Shown piece after piece: positions 51,101 through 63,100 of a stretch of DNA of 64,000 nucleotides. The notes under the pieces are model-generated. The model searched no databases. It was not told where the DNA came from and was given only the letters and a program-made list of their open reading frames with translations. This stretch comes from Parachlorella kessleri. Taxonomy: Eukaryota > Chlorophyta > Trebouxiophyceae > Chlorellales > Chlorellaceae. Made by a program: the position numbers and the translations under genes. The stretch is from contig BBXU01000203.1 of NCBI GenBank assembly GCA_001598975.1, positions 1-64,000 of the forward strand, read 5' to 3'. The stretch's first letter is position 1. Each line of letters opens with the position of its first letter.

Positions 51101-54100
51101 GCCCTGTCAGCTTATCATCTCATGCCTGAGCCACGCGGCGCCCTGCAGAACCTGGTGGCAAAGCCGATCACAGCTGATGTTGCCCCTGGCAAGGTGCTGG
51201 TCGCTGTCAAGGCAGTGGGGATCAATTTCAGGTGAGGCGACCAGTGCCCGCTTGTTCATTTCATTATGTAATGGCGTTGGGAGGTTATCAAGTATGGGGA
51301 GCGATGGTCCTTGGAGCATGGCCATTGCCTGTATTGCGGCCTGCATTTTTGAGCTAGTTCTGCTAATAGTTTGCCTAGAGTGCTGCAGGGATGTCCTCAA
51401 CATTCTGGGCATGTACCCAGGTGACCCCGGTGCACCAGGCGGCGACTGCGCTGGCGTTGTTGTCAAGGCAGGCACCGGAGTGCACCTGCAGCCTGGTAAG
51501 TACACTCCAAAAGCACATTCTGCCGTATCCTGACCCCGGTGCATATAATTTGATGCAGTCAAGCTTTGCCGCAAGGCGCTTTTGGGCACATCAAAACCCA
51601 TTGCGCACGAGCTCCAGTACCATGGGAGCACACGCAGGACCGTAGTAGCAATTTGCAGCATGTCCACATGTATATCTATTCCCTGCAGGCGATGCTGTCT
51701 TCGGCCTTGCTGCCGGCTGCTTGGGCTCCCATGTCCATGTCAGCGCCCAAACAGTAACCCAGATGCCTGCCAACCTCAAGTTTGAGCAAGCAGCCACCAC
51801 ACCCACCGTCTTCATCACAGTGGACTCAGCCCTAAACCATGCAGCAGCCTGCCAGCCTGGTGACAGGGTTCTGGTACATGCAGCCACTGGCGGTGTGGGC
51901 CTGGCAGCCATCCAGGTCGCTCAGGCTCTCGGCGCTACTGTGCTTGCAACCGCCGGCAGCAGCAACAAGCGTGCTCTGGCACGTACACTGGGTGCACAGC
52001 ACGTGCTTGGCTCCCGTGATACCGCCTTTGCCAGCGAGGTGTGCCAGCTGGGCGGCGCTGACGTGGTGCTGAACAGCCTCACCTCTAGCGGCATGGTGGC
52101 GGCCTCTCTGGCTGGCCTCAACCGCAGTGGCCGGTTTGTGGAGATCAGCAAGAGGGACATCTGGAGCGCCGGCCTCATGGCACAGGGTGGGTGGTCACAA
52201 CTCGCCGGAAGCAGCATGTCCCTCACTTTCACAACCGGAGACTTCTACCTGCTGAAACCGTCAGGCTCTGCTGCGCTGAGTCTGCTTCAGCGTGCTTACT
52301 TGCCTCTTAACCAGCCTCCTAGGCCACATGCTTTGAAGTTCTTCCCTCCTGCTTCTGTCTGCAGAGCGCCCCGATGTGTCCTACTCTCTGGTAGCTGTTG
52401 ACTTCCTCCCAGACCAGGCAGTCAACTCCTCCCTGCGCCGCCTGGCAGCCAACCTCAGCAGCGGAGCCCTGCACCCGCTGCCAGCTGTTGTGCACAACCT
52501 TGTCTCCGTGCAGGCTGCCCTGCGGCAGATGTCGCAGGCTCGCCATATCGGCAAGATTGTGGTCCGGTCACCAACGCTGCAGCAGCACCATGAGGGCACA
52601 GACCAGGTGAGAGCAAATCTGTTCCTCCCAAGCTTGAATTAATGCCTGAAGCACAGCTTGCCACCTTGATAATGACATTGCCTGGGAGCACTATGGACTA
52701 GGACGTGATCATGAATGGCACGGTTGTCGACTGTGAGTTAGCGCACCTGCTAGCAAACTGGCCATTCCAGTATTGCCGCCTGTCTGCTGCAGGGTGTAAC
52801 CCTTGTGACTGGCGGCCTTGGCATGATTGGCGCGCTGGTGGCATCCTGGCTGGTCAGGCAGTCGGCCTCTGATGTGGTCCTGCTGGGCCGGTCGGGCAGG
52901 CCAGGGACAGACTCTGGGGCTGTCATGGACTTGGTCACCGGCAGCGGGTCTGCTGCAGCCGTCATCCTGGTGCGCTGTGACGCTGCAAGCCGGGATGAGA
53001 TGCGTGCTCTGGCGGAAGCCGCTTGTGGGTCCAAGCCTCTCCAGGTAGGCCTCTTCACCATGGCTGCAGTATTAGCACATGATGCTGCTGTGCGCGTCTC
53101 TGTGGCTTGTCGCCCAGGGTGGGTAAGGCCCTTTAGCTCTTGCTGCCACTATCATAAGTGTGGTTGTGCCCAGGTGAGTGGAGGTGTCACTGGCAGGAAC
53201 CTAGCCACGCCTGATGCGTTTCGGCACATCCACAGTGTAAGCCTTATGCACAGCCACCAACAGGCGCAGCACACCTGCTGTTACAGGGCATTGTTCACTC
53301 TGGTGGCATACTAGCGGATGCCTCCATCCCCAATCAGACCCTCCACGGCATCAGGGCAGTCTTCGCCCCCAAAGTCACCAGCGCTACACTCTGGGAGGCT
53401 GCCCTCCATCCCCAGCCAGCAACCCTGCATGTGGTCTTCTCCTCAGTGGCTGCCCTGCTGGGATCTCCTGGCCAGGCCAACTACGCAGCCGCCAACGCCA
53501 CGCTGGATTCCCTGGCCCAGGCCTGGCAGCAGCAGGGCCTCAGCGGGCTCAGCGTGCAGTGGGGAGCCTGGGCTGAGGGCGGCATGGCAGCGTCCAACGC
53601 AGCTACCGCCAAGGCCGTGGAGCGCATGGGCATGGGCATGATCTCCCCAGCCATGGGCCTGGAGGCAGTGCAGGGTCTCCTGCTGCAGCAGGGCAGTACG
53701 ATGCCGAGCGTTGCAGCTGCTGTGCCCTTCAGATGGCCGACATTCATGCAGCGCCTGGAGGGCCAGCCACCCATGTTTGAGGAGTTTGCCCTGCCAGGCC
53801 CTGCCGGCACAGCCAGCCAGGAAGCAGTAGCAGCCGGGAGGAGGAAGGCTGTTGCAGCCAGCAAGAGAGCTAGCAAGGTGCCTGCCAAGCAGCAGCAGCA
53901 GCAGCAGCAGCCTGCAGCACAAAGAGATGCCATGCTGGCGCTGGTCCAGGAGTCAGTTGCCTCAGTGCTGGGGTCGGCTGTGGGTGCCGATGAGCCCCTC
54001 ATGGCAGCAGGCCTGGACTCCCTGGGATCAGTAGAGCTGCGCAATGCCCTGGAGAAGCGATCTGGCCTAGAGCTGCCCTCCACTCTCATGTTTGACTACC

Positions 54101-57100
54101 CCACTATCACTGCCATCTCCGCGTTCCTAGCTGGCAAGCTGGCTGCTCCCCAGCTGGATGATGCAGCTGACAGCCCAGAGAGTGATGAGTCAGAGGTGAC
54201 AGCAGTGGTGCCTAGGAGGTGGAGAAGGCCTGCTGCGCCAGGCAAGCGCCAGCAGCAGCGGCAGCGGCCAGCTCAGCCCCAGCAGGAGACATTCCTCACA
54301 CTGGTCCAGGAGTCAGTTGCCTCAGTGCTGGGGTCGGCTGTGTGTGCTGACGAGCCCCTCATGGCAGCAGGCCTGGACTCCCTGGGCTCGGTGGAGCTGC
54401 GCAACGCCCTGGAGAAGCGCTCTGGCCTGGAGTTGCCCTCCACCCTCATGTTTGACTACCCCCCAGTGAATGCCATTGCTGGGCTCCTGGCCAGCAAGTT
54501 GGCCCAGGCACAGCCAGACGCAGACTCTGCAGAAACAGCCAGCATGGCATCTGCTGACTACAGCTACGACAGCGACAGCCCCAGCATGGAGCTGTGGCAT
54601 GGAGAGCCAGAGCAGGAGCTTCGGCTGGTGGGCATGAGCGAGTTAGTCATCAGATCCGCATCTGATGCCCTGCTGTATACTGCACCCTCCGACCAGTCCC
54701 GCCCCATCCCAATCGACCGGTGGGATGTGGAAGCCCAGGCAGAGCTCTGTGGCGGCATCCCTGTCTCCTTTGGGATTTTCCTGGATGCCGTTGCCCACTT
54801 TGATGCTGCGGCAATGGGCATCTCTGACACTGAGGCCGGCCTGATGGACCCCCAGCAGCGCATGCTGCTGGAGACTGTGGCAGAGGCCATGCTGGCTCAC
54901 CCTGCTGAGGTTGCGGATGAAGGCCTGCGCAGCAACTGGGGTGTGTTTGTGGTGAGTTGGGCTGTGAAGCAGTTGAGCACCTACATTATTGGAGTGTGCT
55001 CACACTCCCAACTTGATGACTGGCTAGCATCTGGGCCGGCTTGACTAGCATGCCTCCTGAACGATGACGCAACCTTGTATTGCTGAGGAGCCTTGCTTGC
55101 TGCGGGGTGCGGGCCTCCCTACAAAACTTGCATTTATGGCGCTGCCCTGATGCAGGGCATGAGTTCCAATGATTACGCCCGCCTGGCGGCCAAATCCATC
55201 CAGGGTGTGACCGCCTATAGCGCCACTGGCACAGCGCTCAGCGTGGTGTCAGGCCGCGTCTCCTACACCATGCGCCTCAAGGGCCCTGCGGTGACCATCG
55301 ACACCGCCTGCTCCTCCTCCCTAGTCTCCCTCCACATGGCCTTCAACTCCCTGCTAGCCCAGCAGTCCTCGCGGGCCCTCAACAGCGGGGTGAATCTGAT
55401 GCTGATGCCAGATACGCCCGCCATGTTCCAACGGGCGGGCATGATGACCCCTGACGGCCGCTGCAAGACGCTGGACCAGGCAGCTGACGGCTACGTCCGA
55501 GCAGAGGCCATTGTGACGGCTCTGCTGCAGGCAGTGGGCTCCTGGGAGGAGGCAGCCCAGCCGGGCTGGTGTGTCATTGTGAGGGGCACTGCTGTGAACC
55601 AGGGCGGCCGGTCCAGCACCCTCACGGCGCCCAACGGGCCCTCGCAGCAGGACGTCCTCAGGAACGCCCTTCATGATGCTGCTCTTCTGCCAGACCAGAT
55701 CTCCGCCCTGCAGATGCATGGCACAGGTGGGGCAGCTGGAGCATGTGGATGTGGTGGTCTGAGTCTCATGCCAGGAGCATGCTGATCACCCTCCCATCAT
55801 GCTCTACACATCATATGAATCTGTACCAGTGCTGTAGCACCGCTGTAGGCGAGCTTGTGTGGACTGCAGCTTGACCTGAACGTCCTACCTTGCCAACTGA
55901 CTGCAGGAACCGCCCTGGGTGATCCTATCGAGGTTGGGGCAGCAGCTGCAGTGCTGGTGGAAGGCTACAACAAGCACCGCACACAGCAACCGCTCTCACT
56001 CACGGCCTCAAAGTCGTGGGTTGGCCACTCAGAGCCGGCAGCTGGCATGGTTGGGGTGGCCCACGCGACGATGGCACTGGGCCAGAGCGCGGTGCTGGGC
56101 ATTTTACACATGCGAGAGATCAACCCATATGTTATCAACAGCATGAAGGTGGCAGGTGAGCACCCAGACAAGGTAGTGCTGCCTTACCACCTTGGCTATC
56201 TCGACCAATCAAAATTACTATTAATACCAACGGCAACAAGCTTGCCTTTCCTCCACGGCGGCAGCCCACCATGTCCAAGTCTATGCCCTTGGGTGTTGCA
56301 CCCAAGCATCAAGAACTCACATCCACAAGCATTGAAATTTGCTACTTTTCATGCTTTCTTTCCAGGCACTCCTCAGCCAGCCTGGGTGCTGCCCCGCCAG
56401 ACCGCCAGCCTGCCCGTGCATGGCTCAGTGCCAGCCCTGCTGTCTGGCGTGAGCGCTTTCGCCTTCCAGGGCACCAACGCCCACACCATCCTTGAACAGC
56501 CCAGCGGGCCAGTCAACACCTCCAGACTGGCACTCACCACTTGGTCCAAGGGGCTTCACTGGGTGGCGCCTCAGCCTCATGTCATGCTGCATAGCGTGCC
56601 GGGCGCCAGCCCGGCACTGCTGGCTGTCGAGTGCCGCCTTGCCGCCACCCCCAAGCTGGCATTCTTCTGGGATCATCGGGTAACAGACAAGGTGCTCTTC
56701 CCTGGGGCAGGGTTCCTGGAGCTTGCCATAGCCACAGCTAAGCACTCGGGGGCCAAGATGGCAGCACAGGTGGCCATCTCTGAGGTGGCCATTCCCACGC
56801 CGCTCCCCCTGGCAGACAGCTTTGCTGCTCAGCAGGCAGCCAAGCCTGTGAGCCTGAGGTGCAGCATCCAGCTGGGCAGCGGAGCAATAGCTGTAAGCTC
56901 ATCGGTCAGCGGCTTCAAGCAGCCGCATATTACGGGTGCAGCAGCCGCAGCACTGCTCAGCGCAGCAGGGGTTGTTCTGTCTGACAGCCGTCCTGCCATC
57001 GCAAGCCTGTCTCGCCTCCTAGCTCAGGCCTGCCAGGCTAGGCCTACAGCCTGTGCAACAGTGGACAACAACCAGTGTGACATCACCTCACATGTGCACC

Positions 57101-60100
57101 CAGCCTCCCTGGATAGCTGCCTGCAGCTGGCAGCAGCAGCGGCTCCCCAGACAGGGCTCAAGGTGCCAGCCAGCATGGGTGCCATACACCTAGCCGACAA
57201 GTTGGCAGCAGCTGGCTTGTGGGCTGCCTCCCGCGAGCGCAGCGCTGATGCTGCTGCCTCTACCGTCGACTACTGGCTGAGTGAATGTGCCAGCAGCAGC
57301 CTGGCTCTGCAGTCACTCACCATGAAAGCGCTTGGTCGCCCTGCAGCAGTAGCACAGCAGGCAGGCAAGAGTGAGGCAGGAGCACTTGCAGCTGCTGAGG
57401 ATCTGCTGTACGAGGTGTGCTGGCCAGTGGCAGGCACTGCTGCAGAGGTCATGCAACCTCTGGCAGGGTCAGCAGTCAGCGCCTGGGCTCCATTGCCATC
57501 TAACACCACCGACGTGGCTGCTGCTGCACAGCTAGTGCAAGCCCTTCAGCAGGCTCGCTTGCAAAGTGCAGCGGGCGCACAACTGTCCACATCGCAGGCC
57601 CTGCCTGCTGTGACAAGCCAGCCTCAGCGCAGCAGAGCAGGCGCAGCCCATGGCACGCTGCATGGCATGATGCGCACCATTGCGCTGGAGTTCCCAGCGC
57701 AGCAGCTCATCGGCTACGACATGGACAGCCTGTCAACCACCTCAGGGGCTGCACAGGCCGGACTTGCAATCCTCAAGCAAAGGCAGCCGCAGCTGCTGGC
57801 CGGTGAGGGAGGGTCCTACGGCGAAGCTGTCAGGGGAGGCTCAACCCACCTGGCTAGCCTACTGCCTGGCAAGTCCAGGAGCGCCCTGCCTCCCTTCCAC
57901 CTGTTCCCAAAGCCGCGAGGGGCACTAGGAAACCTGGCACCTCTGCCAGTGGCGGTGGATAAGGTGGCTCCTGGGGATGTCCTCATGGCTGTAAAGGCAG
58001 TGGGCATCAACTTCAGGTGAGCTTGAACAGCAACCTTGTTGCTGCTACCAAGGGCTGTATGCTCTCACATTTCGTAGGAGTTGCTGCTTCATCTCACATA
58101 CACCCTGCCAATAATGTACTGTTCACCTTACTCCCTGGCTGCAAAGCACGGGCGCTACTCAATTGCAAACTGTGTCTTTGTGTTGCAGGGACCTGCTGAA
58201 TGTGCTGGGCATGTACCCAGGAGACCCCGGCCCTCCGGGTGCCGACAGCGCCGGCGTGGTGGTGGCTGCTAGCTCACAAGTGCAGCATGTGAAGCCAGGT
58301 GCGGCAAGTTGTGCAGTTCCTAGTTGCCATAGCACCTTCCAAGTCATACGACGTCACAAAGTGTCGGCTCTTTCTAGTTGAGCATTCACTGCTCCGCTGC
58401 AAACTTAGCGCAGAGTGACTTGCCTCAAAACTCATCTGTCGTGTGTTGCAGGGGACGCTGTCTTTGGCTTGGCAGCTGGGAGCCTGGGTTCTCACGTGCA
58501 CACCCCAGGCCTGACAGTAGCCCCCATGCCCTCCACTCTCAGCTTCGAGGAGGCCGCTACCACACCAACAGTTTTCATTACAGTTGATGTTGCCTTCCGC
58601 CATGCGGCAGCCTGCAGCGCTGGCGACCGGGTGCTGGTGCATGCAGCCACTGGTGGTGTGGGCTTGGCCGCCACTCAGGTGGCTCAGGCTCTTGGGGCTG
58701 CAGTGGTTGCTACCGCTGGCAGCAGCAACAAGCGTGCTCTGGCACGTGCGCTGGGTGCACAGAACGTGCTTGGCTCCCGCGACACCGCCTTTGGCAGCGA
58801 GGTGTGCCAGCTGGGCGGCGCTGATGTGGTCCTGAACAGCCTCACCTCGGCTGGCATGGTGGCAGCCTCACTGGCTGGCCTCAATCATGGCGGCCGGTTT
58901 GTTGAGATCAGCAAGAGGGACATCTGGAGCAGCAGCCGCATGGCGCAAGGTAAGCAAGGTTCCTGATTGACTGTTTCCCTGAAGACATCCTACATTTCAG
59001 TGGGGTGTGGCGCACAATGCAAGACGCAAGCACATACTCTGTTGGCACCCATCAAGAGGATGGTCCAGAAGGGTCCAGACCTTGAACACCCTGGTCATGG
59101 CTGATGTTGCTGCAGAGCGCCCTGATGTCTGCTACACCCTGGTGGCTGTTGACTTCCTGGACAGCCGTGCAGTTCAGGCCGCCCTCAGCAGGCTTAGCAG
59201 CCAGCTAGCCTCAGGCAGTCTGCAGCCCCTGCCGCGCGTTGTGCACAGTCTAGGAGAGGTGCAGGCAGCGCTACGGCAGATGTCTCAGGCCCGCCATGTG
59301 GGCAAGATAGTGACCAGGATGCCTACTGCTGCCCCAGCCCAAGCCGCCACTCCTGGCACTGTGTTGGTCACTGGCGGGCTGGGCACGCTAGGCTCTCTCA
59401 CAGCTGCCTGGCTGGCCCAAACCTCCCAACTGCATGTGCTCTCCACCGGCCGGAGTGGCCGCTTTGCCGGCGGGGCCAGTCCTCTGGCACAGCTGCTGCT
59501 GGCTGGCTTCACAGGGCTGGTAAGCCTGACCAGCGCTGACGCTGGGCATGCTGAGGATGCTCAGCTGTTGTCTGCAGCAGGGAGCCACCCAGATAGGGAG
59601 CTCGTAGGTATCATGCATGCTAGCGGTGTGCTGGCAGATGCCACCCTGGCCAACCAGAGCCTGCGAGGCATTCGCACGGTCTTCGGCCCCAAGAGCAGCG
59701 CTCTTGCACAGCTGAGGCAGGGAGCCGCCCTGCAACCTGGAGCGTTCGAGGTGCTCTTCTCCTCCATCGCCTCCCTGCTGGGCTCGCCTGGCCAAGCCAA
59801 CTACAGCGCTGCCAATGCAGCCCTGGATGTGCTTGCTGGCCTCCACCAGCAGCAGGTGGGTGATGACCAATCCCCCTCAGTCTGCCTGGGGGTTGCTGTT
59901 GCATGGAAAGGGTTGGAAAGCAGCAGCATGTTAGAGTTGTTAGCAGCTGCACTCACCTAGCGGGATGTCACAGCTAGAAGCGGTGCTGCACACAAAAATT
60001 GGCCTTGTAAATTTCTATGCAGGGTTCCCCAAGCACCTCGGTCCAGTGGGGCGCCTGGGCGGGCGCCGGCATGGCAGGCAATGACGCTTCCACTCGCCTC

Positions 60101-63100
60101 CGCATCGAGCGCACGGGCCTTGGCCTGGTGGAGACTGCCGCTGGCCTAGCAGCTCTCGAGGGCCTGCTGCTGTCCTCAGGAGCAGCATCTCCAGCCTTGG
60201 CTGGCGCAGTGCCCATCAGGTGGCCACGCTTCCTAGAGAAGCAGTTTGCCAACAACCCTCCACCCATGTTTGCTGCCTTTGCCAGCCAGGCTGCCGCTGC
60301 CGCAGGCTCAGCAGCAGCAGGGTCAGCAGGTACTGTGCCAGCTGGTAAGGCGGCCGTTCCAGCAGCTGCAGCAGTAGCAGCAGGGCCGGCCCCAGCGGTG
60401 TCAGCAGCAGACAGGGAGCAGTACATGCTGCAGCAGGTGCAGGAGGCGGTACGAGCCATACTGGGCGGTGACATCAGCGCTGACCAGCCACTCATGGCAG
60501 CAGGGCTCGACTCTCTCAGCTCGGTGGAGTTCCGCAACAGCCTCGAGTCCAAGCTGGGTGTGGACCTTCCTACCACCCTGGTCTTTGACTACCCCACTGT
60601 TGGGGCCATTGTGGAGTTCTTGGTCAGGAAGGTGCAGCCAGCAGTTGGCCCAGCTGCAGAAGCAGTGGACGATGTTGAAGCCCTCAGCTACTCTACTGAC
60701 GTAGTGCTGGCAGGCAGCAGCGGCGAGCTGGCGCCTGCTATGCATGCTAGGCAGCTAGTAGTCCTGAGCGGCATGACAGTCAGGGCAGGTGCTGAGGCGT
60801 TTGCTGCCATCCAGCCGGTGGATGCCATTGGCCTGGTGCCTGCCAGCCGATGGGACTTGGATGCTTATGAGGAGCTTTTCAGTGGGCTGCCAGTCAGGTT
60901 TGGCACCTTCCTGGCTGGCATCAGTCAGTTCGATGCCCAGGCACTGGGGGTCTCTGATGGGGAGGCTACCCTGCTGGACCCCCAGCAGAGGATTCTGCAG
61001 GAGATGGTGGGAGAGCTGCTGCTTGGGAACATTGCTGATGCCTCCTCCCGGCAGCGCATGGGCATTTTTGTTGGCTTGTCGTCAACTGACTATGCTAAGG
61101 CAAGTCCCATGTAGATGAAGCTCCCTTGCTTCCAGCTTTGCACGTGTGGCTTGCTTCATGGCGGCAAACTGCTTACTGGCATCAGACAAAAAAATGCTAA
61201 GCTGCCTGCATATGGCGTCCGCAACAACATTAGTGACCACAATGCGGTATATGGAGGTGCCCTTGGTAGTTGTTTGTTTTTCCTGGCCAATCACTCTGCC
61301 ATGTGCATGCCCCTTGCCCTGCAGGTGGTTTCCAAGCATGTGCCCGGTGTCACCGCCTACACCGCCACCGGCAGCACCCTCAGCGTGGCCTCAGGCCGAC
61401 TCTCCTACACCTTTGGCCTGCGTGGCCCAGCCATGACCATCGACACCGCCTGCTCCTCCTCCCTGGTCTCCCTCCACATGGCCTTCAACTCCCTGCTGCT
61501 GGGCCAAGCTGGCAAGGCAGTCAATACCGGGGTCAACCTCATGCTCTCTGTGGAGACGCCAGCTGCCTTCCGCAAGACGGGCATGCTGGCCGCTGATGGC
61601 CGCTGCAAGACTCTGGACCAGGCAGCAGACGGCTATGTCAGGGCAGAGGCAGCAGGAGCGCTGCTTCTGGAGACAGCAGAGGAAGCTGCGCTGCAGCAGA
61701 ACCAACACAGTGCATCGCTGGGGGTGATCAAGGGGTCCGCCGTGAACCAGGACGGGCGATCCAGCACCCTCACTGCACCCAACGGCCCTGCTCAGCAGGA
61801 GGTGGTAAGGACGGCACTTGGCATTGCAGGTGAGGTCACATGCTTTTGTTAGCAGTGCTCAATACTCCTATGGTTTGATCCGTCTTGTTGCGGCGCCATG
61901 TAAGTGAGGTTGATGCCATTGGACATGTCCCGCCTGCCAAGTTTTCAGTTCTTTCCAACACTAGACCTTCGCCACCGATGACTCCTGCGCATTTCCTGCC
62001 CCGCAGGCTTGTCTTCCCATGAGTTGTCTGCGGTACAGCTGCACGGCACGGGCACCTCCCTGGGTGACCCCATCGAGGTTGGCGCCCTGGCAGCCGTGCT
62101 CTCAGACGGCTGGGCCAGGCGGGACCTTCCCCTAACACTCACAGCCGGCAAGTCCCTCATTGGCCACTCAGAGCCTGCCGCTGGTGTCATGGGCATTGCC
62201 CATGCTCATATGGCTGTGTCCCTGTCGGCCTCCCTCCCCATGCTCCACCTCTCCTCTATTAACCCTTACATAGCTCCAGCCGTCCAGCAGGGGCAGTGGA
62301 GCCTCCCTCGCCAGCCAGGAGCGCTCCCAGCAGCCTCAGTGGGTGGTGCACTGTGCAGCGGCATCAGCTCCTTCGCCTTCCAGGGCACCAACGCTCATGC
62401 CCTGCTGCAGCAGGGCCCCAGGCCAAGCGGCCTGGCTAGGCCTGCTGCCATCTCCTGGCAGCGAAGCCGCTACTGGGTCGCCCCACCCATGTTTGACCTG
62501 TCAGGGCCAATCCATGCTAGCCCTCAGCTGGTGCGGGTTACCGTGGACCTGCAGCACCCACGTACAGCCTTCCTGAAAGAGATTGCCTTCCAGGGCCTGC
62601 CTGTCTTGACCTTTGGAACAGTGCTGGAGCTGGCAGCGGATGCCATTATCCAGCTTGGCCCAGGCAGTGGCAGTGCGAGCAGCGTGCTGCACTCTTTGGT
62701 GGCCATGCCTGTAGGCCTGAGCAGTGGCAGCAGCGTTGCTGCCTCCTACCTTCAGTGGTCTGTGCAGCCCAAGCAGGGAGCCTTCGAGCTAGCCTTCCAC
62801 AAAGACAGCTACTCCACTGGCTGTGGCTTCTGCCGCTTCAGTCAGCACACTGTGTTGCCACCTGCTACCCTGGCTTCTCACAGCAGGGGTGGCTCTGTAG
62901 CCTGGCTCACGCAGCTGACACCGCAGCAGCAGGTGGTAAGCACCCTTGCAGAGGTGCAGGAGGGTCATTATAGTGGTTTGCAGACTGCTGCTGCCGGCCC
63001 GACTGCAGTCGACGCAGCACTACAACTGCAGCCTGCCCAGCTGCCAACTGCGGCCGAGGCAGTGCTCATCAGCAGTGGGGAAGGTGACGCTGTCAAGTAT

